Shown here: piece after piece, positions 7,851-13,413 of the stretch | How the letters are laid out: each line of letters begins with the position of its first letter | Position numbering within the stretch: position 1 is the first letter of the stretch | Origin: UMGS1002 sp050309735 | GTDB taxonomy: Bacteria > Bacillota > Clostridia > Oscillospirales > CAG-272 | Direction: 5' to 3' | Assembly (NCBI GenBank): GCA_050309735.1 | Contig: JBNRMS010000039.1 | Location: 1 to 17,575 of the forward strand | Length of the DNA stretch: 17,575 nucleotides | Translations under genes and position numbers: made by a program | The notes under the pieces: model-generated | Seen by the model: only the letters and a program-made list of their open reading frames with translations | Told to the model about the DNA's origin: nothing | Databases searched by the model: none

Positions 7851-8570
7851 TCAATCAGGAAAGGCCGCGTCGGAGATTTCTGACTCATCGCCGAATCCGC
7901 GCAGCACAACCTTGACAGTTCCGTTCAATATATAATATTCAAACATAGTGCAGTCCTCGACCTTTGTCTCAAGAGTTATGCTTGAATAGGCGTTAAGCTC
8001 GGTCTGCCCGCTTGCGTATTGCGATGCGCTGCCGACCGCTATTATCGGAATGTTGGTTAAAAAATAAAAGGTTTCGGTAACCTCCTCGGGGGTTTCCTCG
8101 TCCCCGGTTTCGGCCGGAACCTTGGCTGTCACCATTATGTCAACCCGGTCACCGATTCGCAGATACCCGGCAAGCCCGGTCACCTCATCGGCATAGATTG
8201 TGTAGGCCCGGTATCCCGACTTTATCCGGTCGGACAGCCTCTCGTTGTCGGCGTCGCCGATATCGGCGGCCTTGTATAAATAAAACTGCTCGCCCTTTAT
8301 CAGCGGATATTTGGTTGTCTTGCCTATGAGCTGATCCATTTCGCTTGCCACCCCGCTCGCAATAGCGTCTTTGGGGATTTCGACGAGCTCGAGCAGCTCG
8401 GGTGTGAGCTTTGTGTTGGCGGGGATATCTGCCGCCGCCGCTACGACAAACTCGGTTTCATATTTAATTATAATCGGTTCGGCCTCGGCCATAAGATTGG
8501 AGGCGAAAATGTAGACCGAAAAGCCTGTCATTATCGCCACCGCCGTGGCAAGAAGATATATTTTTTTCAA
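7851..8570 (-). CDS. cpaB: Pilus assembly protein CpaB/RcpC (SAF domain)
   Basis: About 239 residues. There is a short basic start, one membrane helix (KKIYLLATAVAIMTGFSVYIF), then an extracytoplasmic SAF domain (VVAAADIPANTKLTPELLELVEIP) and the RcpC/CpaB segment (YTIYADEVTGLAGYLRIGDRVDIMV). In diderms CpaB supports the secretin; here no secretin gene is present, as expected for a monoderm. The start is uncertain: no ATG is available in frame. A TTG at 8570 has a GAGGG site upstream and gives a normal short N-terminus, so I prefer it to the TTG at 8612, which lacks a ribosome site. Confidence 0.88.
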   Translation of the reverse strand: MKKIYLLATAVAIMTGFSVYIFASNLMAEAEPIIIKYETEFVVAAAADIPANTKLTPELLELVEIPKDAIASGVASEMDQLIGKTTKYPLIKGEQFYLYKAADIGDADNERLSDRIKSGYRAYTIYADEVTGLAGYLRIGDRVDIMVTAKVPAETGDEETPEEVTETFYFLTNIPIIAVGSASQYASGQTELNAYSSITLETKVEDCTMFEYYILNGTVKVVLRGFGDESEISDAAFPD

Positions 8571-8622
8571 GCTTATGACCCTCTTCTCATGTTTTGATTT
8601 AGAATAGCGCAAAAGGGGAGAA

Positions 8623-8668
8623 GGGTTTGAAAGGGTTGTCTTTCAACCTTCTTTTTTCTTTCAAACCC
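8623..8668 (-). repeat. Hairpin between tadE and cpaB
   Basis: An 11-bp perfect stem (8623-8633 / 8658-8668, GGGTTTGAAAG and complement) starts right after the tadE stop codon. It encloses a second 5-bp stem, GGTTG / CAACC (8634-8638 / 8644-8648). No T-run follows on the minus strand. It could slow RNA decay from the 3' side of flp-tadE messages or partly reduce read-through into cpaB. Confidence 0.6.
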
Positions 8669-8669
8669 C

Positions 8670-9077
8670 TTATCCCATTCTCATTGTTACCACGCTCTCA
8701 AGGTAGAAGGTCTCGCCCCCGAAAAGAGTGTGCGCGACAAATGTCAGAGCCTTAACCTCGCTTATCACCCGGACAGAAACATCGCCCTCCCCGGGCGAAT
8801 CGGGATCCGAATAGCTAAGGAAGGTGCGAATATTAGATTTTATCATGCCGGACGCGACATTCTCTACCTTTTCTGCCGTTCCCTCCTCAGCCGCCGAATA
8901 GTCGGCATAGACAGAGGCAAAGCGAGCGCCCTCGCGCGCGCAGTTGTCGGTGGCGAGCTGTGCTGAGAATATCCAGCCGAAATCTATTATGCCGCATAGT
9001 ATTAAGAGGAGAATCGGCAGGATCAGGGCGAATTCGACCACAGCCTGCCCGTCTTCATTTTTCAAAAAATTAATCAC
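8670..9077 (-). CDS. tadE: TadE-like minor pseudopilin
   Basis: 135 residues. The N-terminus carries a prepilin-type site: EDG followed by QAVVEF, with E15 at +5 of the predicted cleavage after G10. A hydrophobic helix follows (FALILPILLLILCGIIDFGWIF), then an extracellular domain. It matches TadE, a minor pilin-like protein processed by the same peptidase as Flp. The GTG at 9077 is chosen because GGAGG lies 6 bases upstream. Longer readings of this frame would run through the repeat at 9090-9192 and are not credible. Confidence 0.9.
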   Translation of the reverse strand: MINFLKNEDGQAVVEFALILPILLLILCGIIDFGWIFSAQLATDNCAREGARFASVYADYSAAEEGTAEKVENVASGMIKSNIRTFLSYSDPDSPGEGDVSVRVISEVKALTFVAHTLFGGETFYLESVVTMRMG

Positions 9078-9089
9078 AGAAAACCTCCA

Positions 9090-9192
9090 TGATATATTAA
9101 AATATACACATTGGCAGGTTTCTCGGAAACCTGCGATGTCGCAAAAGAGAAAAAGCACATGAGCGCGATTCACTTGCGACTATGATATATTA
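9090..9192 (+). repeat. Dispersed hairpin repeat, third copy
   Basis: The same family as 1-198, in rotated form: stem GCAGGTTTC / GAAACCTGC (9114-9122 / 9126-9134), then GATGTCGCAAAAG, and TTCACTTGCGACTATGATATA at the right end (up to 9192). Relative to copies 1 and 2 the stem carries a C-to-G change on one arm and the matching G-to-C change on the other. It lies antisense in the flp-tadE gap. Confidence 0.8.
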
Positions 9193-9201
9193 AGAATTTA
9201 C

Positions 9202-9232
9202 AAGGGGAGGGAGCGGATCCTCCCTCCCTCTT
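9202..9232 (-). repeat. Strong GC hairpin after flp
   Basis: A 9-bp stem GGGAGGGAG / CTCCCTCCC (9205-9213 / 9220-9228), extended by AAG pairs across a bulge. It lies 35 bases beyond the flp stop codon in the direction of transcription. No T-run follows on the minus strand, so a stabilising or partly terminating 3' structure is more likely than a full stop. Such a structure would let the major pilin mRNA exceed that of the assembly genes. Confidence 0.6.
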
Positions 9233-9266
9233 GAAAGATTGGTGTAAAAATGTTATGTGTGGGTTG

Positions 9267-9461
9267 TCAGTCGCCTGTGCCCATAATGCCGTCGGCATCA
9301 ACGGTCTCAATGTCAACATTATCGAAAAGACCTTTTATCTTCGGCCCGAGTATAAAGAAGGCCGCCACTATGATAACCGCTATAAGACCTATGATAAGGC
9401 CGTATTCCACCATTCCCTGTCCGTCTTCATCCTTAAGGAATTTAACAAGCTGTTTTTTCAT
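9267..9461 (-). CDS. flp: Flp family major pilin
   Basis: A 64-residue type IVb prepilin. A short basic leader (MKKQLVKFLKDEDG) is followed by QGMVEYGLIIGLIAVIIVAAFFILG. Cleavage after G14 puts E19 at +5 and Y20 at +6, the Flp signature, and leaves a mature pilin of 50 residues. The start at 9461 has AAAGGA 9 bases upstream, preceded by a 5-bp GCGGA-CAAA-TCCGC hairpin. It is the second gene of the operon, right after the peptidase that should mature it. Confidence 0.95.
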   Translation of the reverse strand: MKKQLVKFLKDEDGQGMVEYGLIIGLIAVIIVAAFFILGPKIKGLFDNVDIETVDADGIMGTGD

Positions 9462-9502
9462 TTAATTGTCCTTTCGCGGATTTGTCCGCTGTTTTAAATT
9501 TT

Positions 9503-10156
9503 TTAGAGTACTACCGGAAAAACCAAGGTGCATATCAATCCGAAAGCCAGATAAGGGCCCATTGCGGTCTTTGTCCGGAAGCCGCCGAGCTTCCTTATCT
9601 TCAGGTAAACGCCGTAAATAGTAATCAGAACCGCCATGATAATCATTGCCTGCAAAAAACCGCCGACGCCAAGATACAAGCCGCTTACGGCAGCGAGTTT
9701 AACGTCTCCCGCTCCGACGCTGATTTTCAGCAGCGACGGTATCGCAAAGATGACAGACGCCACGGCAAACCCCACAAGACTTTTCTTTATCGCGTCTGAA
9801 TCGCGCAAAAGGGCAAGAAAAGCCGCTTTGTTGATTATCAGCGCAAGCAAGAGCGGATTGGGTATTTTTTTGCTGACCCAATCAACCGCGCCGATACAAA
9901 GACATATGGTGAATACCGCCGCGCACTCGGCACCGGCCATAGCCGGAGTTACGTCTGCGGTTGGTGTCCTGCCTGCCGCAAGGCCTATTATGGCATATCC
10001 CGCCGATGAGATAAGGCACCAAACATAGGGGGCAGGTCTGCCTGCGACCAAGTTGCTCGCCGGAATCTCGCCCATTCTTGATTTAATGAGCCGGCGTGAG
10101 AGCAGCAGCGCAAGATAGCCAGACACGGCACCGAGCACAGCCATCAGAGCGATCAA
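9503..10156 (-). CDS. tadV: Type IV prepilin peptidase (TadV/CpaA, family A24)
   Basis: 217 residues, polytopic. The two catalytic aspartates of A24 peptidases are visible: D92 in AVDWVSKKIPN and D151 in GAGDVKLAAVSGLYLG. The C-terminal MGPYLAFG motif is also present. It cleaves the Flp and TadE leaders. The open frame extends far upstream, but that extension reads through riboswitch RNA and is rejected. AGGAGG sits 9-10 bases before a TTG at 10156, the likely start. An ATG at 10161 with good spacing opens only ATG-ACT-TGA in another frame and overlaps this TTG. It is the first gene after the c-di-GMP riboswitch leader. Confidence 0.9.
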   Translation of the reverse strand: MIALMAVLGAVSGYLALLLSRRLIKSRMGEIPASNLVAGRPAPYVWCLISSAGYAIIGLAAGRTPTADVTPAMAGAECAAVFTICLCIGAVDWVSKKIPNPLLLALIINKAAFLALLRDSDAIKKSLVGFAVASVIFAIPSLLKISVGAGDVKLAAVSGLYLGVGGFLQAMIIMAVLITIYGVYLKIRKLGGFRTKTAMGPYLAFGLICTLVFPVVL

Positions 10157-10184
10157 GTCATACCACCTCCTTCTTTTTTTATTC

Positions 10185-10225
10185 AAATATAATAACCGTA
10201 CCCCACATTGATAATGGAATACGGT
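10185..10225 (-). terminator. Third leader hairpin, weak terminator or ribosome-site regulator
   Basis: On the minus strand ACCGTA...TACGGT (10195-10200 / 10220-10225) closes a stem continued by TTCCA paired with TGGGG through wobble pairs. It is the diverged relative of the two upstream CGTATTCCA hairpins. Its tail TTATTATATTTG is T-rich but broken, and AGGAGG of the prepilin peptidase gene follows about 15-20 bases later. It may act on transcription or on translation. Confidence 0.55.
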
Positions 10226-10305
10226 AAAATGAGTATAAGAACAAGAGCGAGCCGCCCGAGTTTTTTTTGCAGGGCATCTCACCATGTGGTTATTCGTTTT
10301 CCGTA

Positions 10306-10484
10306 CTTCTTTCGGCGGCCAGGCTGCCATGCGCGGGATTGTATGTCGCACCTCGGTGTTTGTGTTTTTGGGGAGATGCACCGGCCCCTCAAAAACACAG
10401 CGCCGGCAATCGACACTCACTCCCGCCCGAAGGCCCTTTGGCTTTGCGTCACCGCCTTTCGGCGGGTTTGCCATTATCGGGAAG
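10306..10484 (-). ncRNA. Cyclic-di-GMP class I (GEMM-I) riboswitch, aptamer 3
   Basis: Minus strand. It has GGCAAACC, a GAAA-capped helix (CCGCC-GAAA-GGCGG), the hallmark GACGCAAAGCC (10440-10450), and the 3' part CATGGCAGCCTGGCCGCC. P1 pairs CTTC (10481-10484) with GAAG (10306-10309), where the other copies use CCTC / GAGG. P3 is enlarged by about 75 bases relative to copies 1 and 2. The extension contains helices 10333-10338/10421-10426, 10344-10348/10411-10415 and 10362-10370/10390-10398. The CUAA receptor segment is replaced by CUUC. The aptamer family is clear; ligand affinity may differ. Confidence 0.85.
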
Positions 10485-10519
10485 GTTACGTTATTTGTCG
10501 CTTTTATATTAAGTTCCGC

Positions 10520-10618
10520 GCCCCGGCCAAGAGCCGGGAGGGAATTCTTAATCGTGTTTGTCCGGCCCTGCCGGACAGGGGGGGAGCTTTTCTGCCTTGC
10601 CGGGCAAGGCAGAAAAGC
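10520..10618. repeat. Cluster of three perfect hairpins inside the tad leader
   Basis: Three adjacent dyads: CCGGC-CAAGA-GCCGG (about 10523-10537), TGTCCGGC / GCCGGACA with a 3-base loop (10559-10566 / 10570-10577), and a 15-16-bp stem GCTTTTCTGCCTTGC (10586-10601 / 10603-10618). They lie between the second leader terminator and aptamer 3. They look like an inserted intergenic repeat cluster. The last could also slow or stop polymerase. Confidence 0.6.
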
Positions 10619-10620
10619 AA

Positions 10621-10679
10621 AGAAAGGAAGAAAGGAGAAAGAAAAAGAAAGACGTATTCCACCGTAACAATGGAATACG
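10621..10679 (-). terminator. Second leader terminator (after aptamer 2)
   Basis: On the minus strand a 9-bp stem CGTATTCCA / TGGAATACG (10653-10661 / 10671-10679) with a 9-base loop is followed by the long pyrimidine tract 10621-10652, rich in T. It occupies the same place relative to aptamer 2 as the stronger terminator does relative to aptamer 1. It is the likely expression platform of riboswitch 2. Confidence 0.65.
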
Positions 10680-10776
10680 CCAAAAAGCACATGAACAAGG
10701 GCAAAACTCTCCCGCACAAATTCGCGGAAAAATCCTACCGTTCGGGGGGCGTGTTGACACGACCCGGTTCTTATGT

Positions 10777-10881
10777 ACCTCTTTCGGCGGCCAGGCTATC
10801 ATGGGCGGAGAAATCTCGCGCCTTTAGACCCTTTGGCTTTGCGTCGCCGCCTTTCGGCGGGTTTGCCATTGTCGGGGAGGT
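10777..10881 (-). ncRNA. Cyclic-di-GMP class I (GEMM-I) riboswitch, aptamer 2
   Basis: Minus strand. P1 is ACCTC (10877-10881) with GAGGT (10777-10781). Then come GGCAAACC, the CCGCC-GAAA-GGCGG helix, GACGCAAAGCC (10835-10845) and GGGTCTAAAGG, the tetraloop receptor side. A P3 stem with GAGA / TCTC follows, then CATGATAGCCTGGCCGCC. This matches the GEMM-I consensus in order and spacing. More than 35 bases of its 3' half are identical to aptamer 1, pointing to duplication or gene conversion. Confidence 0.92.
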
Positions 10882-10883
10882 TA

Positions 10884-10960
10884 GTCGCAAACTACGAGTT
10901 GATATTATTTTATCGCTGTTGCGACATTGCAGGTTTTGCTGAAACCTGCCAAATATAAAT
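10884..10960 (-). repeat. Dispersed hairpin repeat, fourth copy, inside the tad leader
   Basis: Inverted copy of the family at 1-198. On the minus strand GGCAGGTTT / AAACCTGC (stem 10929-10936 / 10942-10949) is followed by AATGTCGCAA, and TTGCGAC occurs at 10884-10890. It fills the space between the first leader terminator and aptamer 2 and is oriented with the tad transcript. Confidence 0.7.
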
Positions 10961-11094
10961 TAAATTGTATCGGCAAATGAAGTTATCACAGGCATTGCTT
11001 CGCCTTTGCGCTATGGTTATCTTATTTAAGAATTCTCCACGGTGCGCTGAGTCAAGGCGCTAAGCCACCGGCGAAAATCAAGAGTTCCAAAAAT

Positions 11095-11135
11095 AAAAAA
11101 CCGTATTCCACCGCAGAAACGAATGGAATACGGTT
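11095..11135 (-). terminator. First leader terminator (after aptamer 1)
   Basis: On the minus strand a 12-bp perfect stem AACCGTATTCCA / TGGAATACGGTT (11099-11110 / 11124-11135) runs directly into TTTTTTATTTTT. This is a textbook intrinsic terminator. It lies about 70 bases after aptamer 1, so it is the natural expression platform of riboswitch 1. Confidence 0.85.
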
Positions 11136-11206
11136 CAACAAGTACACAGATAAGACCGCCGCGACAACACGCGGAGAATCCCTCCGTGAAAAAGTTTATT
11201 TCCGTT

Positions 11207-11308
11207 CCTCGTTCGGCGGCCAGGCTATCATGGGCGGAGAAATCTCGCACCTTTAGACCCTTTGGCTTTGCGTCGCCGTCTTTCGACGGGTATGCCATTT
11301 ACATGAGG
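11207..11308 (-). ncRNA. Cyclic-di-GMP class I (GEMM-I) riboswitch, aptamer 1
   Basis: Minus strand, about 45 bases after the predicted transcription start. P1 is CCTC (11305-11308) with GAGG (11207-11210). The GAAA helix is CCGTC-GAAA-GACGG, a compensated variant of the CCGCC/GGCGG form in copies 2 and 3. GACGCAAAGCC is at 11264-11274, followed by GGGTCTAAAGG and CATGATAGCCTGGCCGCC. One deviation is GGCATACC where copies 2 and 3 have GGCAAACC. The aptamer is otherwise complete. Confidence 0.92.
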
Positions 11309-11357
11309 CTCAGTTGCAGGCCTGTAGTTTACCCGAAGCCTACAATTATATGCATAC

Positions 11358-11386
11358 ATTGTAGCACTTCAAAAGTGCAATGTCAA
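11358..11386 (-). promoter_or_regulatory. Promoter of the tad operon with dyad in the spacer
   Basis: On the minus strand TTGACA (11381-11386), a 17-base spacer and TACAAT (11358-11363) form a near-consensus sigma-A promoter. A start near 11351 would give a leader of about 1.2 kb before the prepilin peptidase gene. The spacer is filled by a perfect dyad, GCACTT-TTG-AAGTGC (11364-11378), a plausible repressor site. Upstream, 11387-11470 is AT-rich and could act as an UP element. Confidence 0.85.
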
Positions 11387-11533
11387 TACCTTTTATAAAT
11401 AAAATAGTTAAATTTTCCGATATTTTTTCAAGAAACTGCCTCTTTCTTTATAAAAATTTATAATAACACATAATCTGCCCGCAGTTTTAGCCAATTCTCG
11501 TGCAGGTGACGCTGTTATAATGCCCGGCATATA

Positions 11534-13132
11534 TTATCTTTTCCATTTATCCGAGAGCGAGTTTATCTGGCTGGCAAATTTTGATAAATCCCGGTTTGCA
11601 CCCTCCCGGTTTTCCTCGATAACTGCCATCAGGCGCTGTCCGGCGGCAAGCAGACGTGCGAATGCGCTGCTTGCCCGCCTGGCCGCCGGCGCCCTCTTGA
11701 TTTTTTCGGTGTTTCCGATATATATTCGCCGGCCCTCTGCAAGATCATATATTGCTCCGTTATAGGGTGCCTCGGTGGGGAATCCGAGTTTTTCGGTTAT
11801 CCTTTCGGCAAATTCATCGCAAACCTCGTCGCTCCCGTGGTTGACAAAGACAAGCCGGGGGGTCTTTTTTATATTTCCGAGCCATTCGAGCAGGGTATTC
11901 TCGTCGGCGTGTCCGCTCACCCCGACAAGCGTTTCAATTTTTGCTCTTACACTTATCTGCTCGCCGAACAGCTTAACACTTCTCGCGCCGTCCTGTATAA
12001 TTCTGCCGAGCGAGCCCTCTGCCTGATAGCCGACAAAAACCACCGTGCTTTCGCTGCGCCAGAGATTGTGCTTGAGGTGGTGCCTAATTCGACCGGCTTC
12101 GCACATCCCCGAGGCCGAGATAATAACTTTTGGTGTTTTATCCTCGTTGATAAGCTTTGATTCGTTGCTTGTAACCGAGAGATTGAGCCCCGGAAATTTT
12201 ATCGGGTTTATCCCGGCATGAAGCAGAGCGAGAGTTTCATCGTCATAATATCCGGCCATGTCGTCTGTATAGATGTTTGTCGCTTCGATTGCCAGGGGGC
12301 TGTCAAGCCAAACGGGGAAGTCGGGGTGGTTGTCGACAAGTCCTCGCTCTTTAATCACGCGAATCAGATAGAGCAGCTCCTGCGTCCGCCCCACCGCGAA
12401 GGAGGGGATGACAACATTCCCGCCCCGCTCAAAGGTCTCGCGCAGAATCCGGGTGAACTGCCCGAGATAGTCGGGCCGCTCGCCGTGAAGCCGGCCGCCA
12501 TAAGTCGATTCGATCACAACATAATCGGCCGCCTCGGGATTTTGCGGATCGCGAATGAGGGGCTGGTTGATATTTCCGACGTCGCCCGAGAAGAGTATAA
12601 CTGTTTGCTCGCCCCCCTCCCTGATTGTCAGCTCAACGCTCGCCGAGCCGAGCAGGTGTCCGGCGTCTATAAAGCGGGCTGAGATTCCCTCGGAGATATC
12701 AACCCTCTCCCCGTAATAATAACTCTTAAAAAGAGTTAATGTGCGCTCGGCGTCTTCTGTGGTGTAGAGCGGTTTGTAGGGCGGCTCGCCCGAGCGCGCC
12801 GCCTTTCGGTTTCGCCACTCTGCCTCAAGCTCTTGTATGTGCGCCGAGTCAAGAAGCATTATGCGGCAAAGCTTTTCGGTGGCCTCGGTTGAGTGGATCG
12901 AGCCCCGAAAGCCATTGGCGACAAGATGGGGTATCTTGCCCGAATGGTCTATATGAGCGTGTGTGAGCAGAATGCAGTCTATTTCGCTCGGGTTTTCGGG
13001 ACAGTCGCAGTTCTCATATATGTCCGGACCCTGCTCAAGCCCGCAGTCAATCAATATCCTCTTGCCCAGCGCCTCAACCATTGTCGACGACCCGGTGACC
13101 TCGTGTGCAGCACCCAAAAATGAAAGCTTCAT
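11534..13132 (-). CDS. Beta-CASP metallo-beta-lactamase-fold RNase-like protein
   Basis: A 532-residue cytoplasmic protein of the CPSF/YSH1-like beta-CASP group, predicted to cleave RNA. The zinc motif THAHIDH is at 57-63. Further family motifs are visible: FSGDVG, ESTYGG, the DSPLA beta-CASP motif A, ISASGMCEAGRIRHHL, and the late histidine in VSGHAD. A basic, alanine-rich tail of about 60 residues (from IKRAPAARRA) follows the core and is not recognisable. The ATG at 13132 has GGGGAGG 6-7 bases upstream. Bacterial members often process RNA, but the substrate is unknown. It has its own promoter and diverges from fprA. The 147 bases after its stop hold the AT-rich tad promoter region, and I see no clear terminator there. 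Confidence 0.9.
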   Translation of the reverse strand: MKLSFLGAAHEVTGSSTMVEALGKRILIDCGLEQGPDIYENCDCPENPSEIDCILLTHAHIDHSGKIPHLVANGFRGSIHSTEATEKLCRIMLLDSAHIQELEAEWRNRKAARSGEPPYKPLYTTEDAERTLTLFKSYYYGERVDISEGISARFIDAGHLLGSASVELTIREGGEQTVILFSGDVGNINQPLIRDPQNPEAADYVVIESTYGGRLHGERPDYLGQFTRILRETFERGGNVVIPSFAVGRTQELLYLIRVIKERGLVDNHPDFPVWLDSPLAIEATNIYTDDMAGYYDDETLALLHAGINPIKFPGLNLSVTSNESKLINEDKTPKVIISASGMCEAGRIRHHLKHNLWRSESTVVFVGYQAEGSLGRIIQDGARSVKLFGEQISVRAKIETLVGVSGHADENTLLEWLGNIKKTPRLVFVNHGSDEVCDEFAERITEKLGFPTEAPYNGAIYDLAEGRRIYIGNTEKIKRAPAARRASSAFARLLAAGQRLMAVIEENREGANRDLSKFASQINSLSDKWKR

Positions 13133-13164
13133 TGCAAACCTCCCCGAAAGATTACTATTATTCA

Positions 13165-13193
13165 ATTATATCACCTTTATCCTTTCCTGGCAA
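13165..13193 (-). promoter_or_regulatory. Promoter of the beta-CASP gene
   Basis: On the minus strand TTGCCA (13188-13193), a 17-base spacer and TATAAT (13165-13170) form a good sigma-A promoter, giving a leader of about 25-30 bases before the ATG at 13132. Confidence 0.75.
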
Positions 13194-13238
13194 TAGTTTT
13201 CACAAGAAGAAGGTAAAATATAAGCTTCATAATATACT

Positions 13239-13260
13239 AATCCCGGCTCGGCCCGGGATT
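13239..13260. promoter_or_regulatory. Dyad between divergent promoters
   Basis: A perfect 8-bp inverted repeat, AATCCCGG / CCGGGATT (13239-13246 / 13253-13260), lies midway between the divergent promoters of the beta-CASP gene and fprA. It could be an operator or an RNA hairpin. No regulator gene is adjacent. Confidence 0.35.
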
Positions 13261-13332
13261 GCGGCGGGGTGTGCAGACAAGCAGCTCTTTTAATTTGTGC
13301 GATAAAATATGACAAGAAACAAACTTTTATTG

Positions 13333-13361
13333 TTGACGCGAGCCCGAATACATGGTATATT
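13333..13361 (+). promoter_or_regulatory. Promoter of the fprA-dfx-rubredoxin cluster
   Basis: TTGACG (13333-13338), a 17-base spacer and TATATT (13356-13361) form a near-consensus sigma-A promoter. A GTCGCC / GGGCGGC hairpin (13385-13401, 6 bp with one wobble) and the GGGGGTT ribosome site follow before the ATG at 13414. Confidence 0.8.
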
Positions 13362-13413
13362 ATAGTTATCAACAGAACAACAGAGTCGCCATCCGGGCGG
13401 CATGGGGGTTATA

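Noticed and set aside
9503..10717. A 404-residue version of the prepilin peptidase frame
   Set aside because: The extra N-terminal part reads through the riboswitch aptamer 3 and repeat RNA, has no family match, and the AGGAGG site points to the TTG at 10156.
10208..10942. Plus-strand frames of up to 244 codons in the tad leader
   Set aside because: They are the complement of structured RNA (riboswitches, hairpins). Their similar peptides arise from the repeats, and no ribosome sites are seen.
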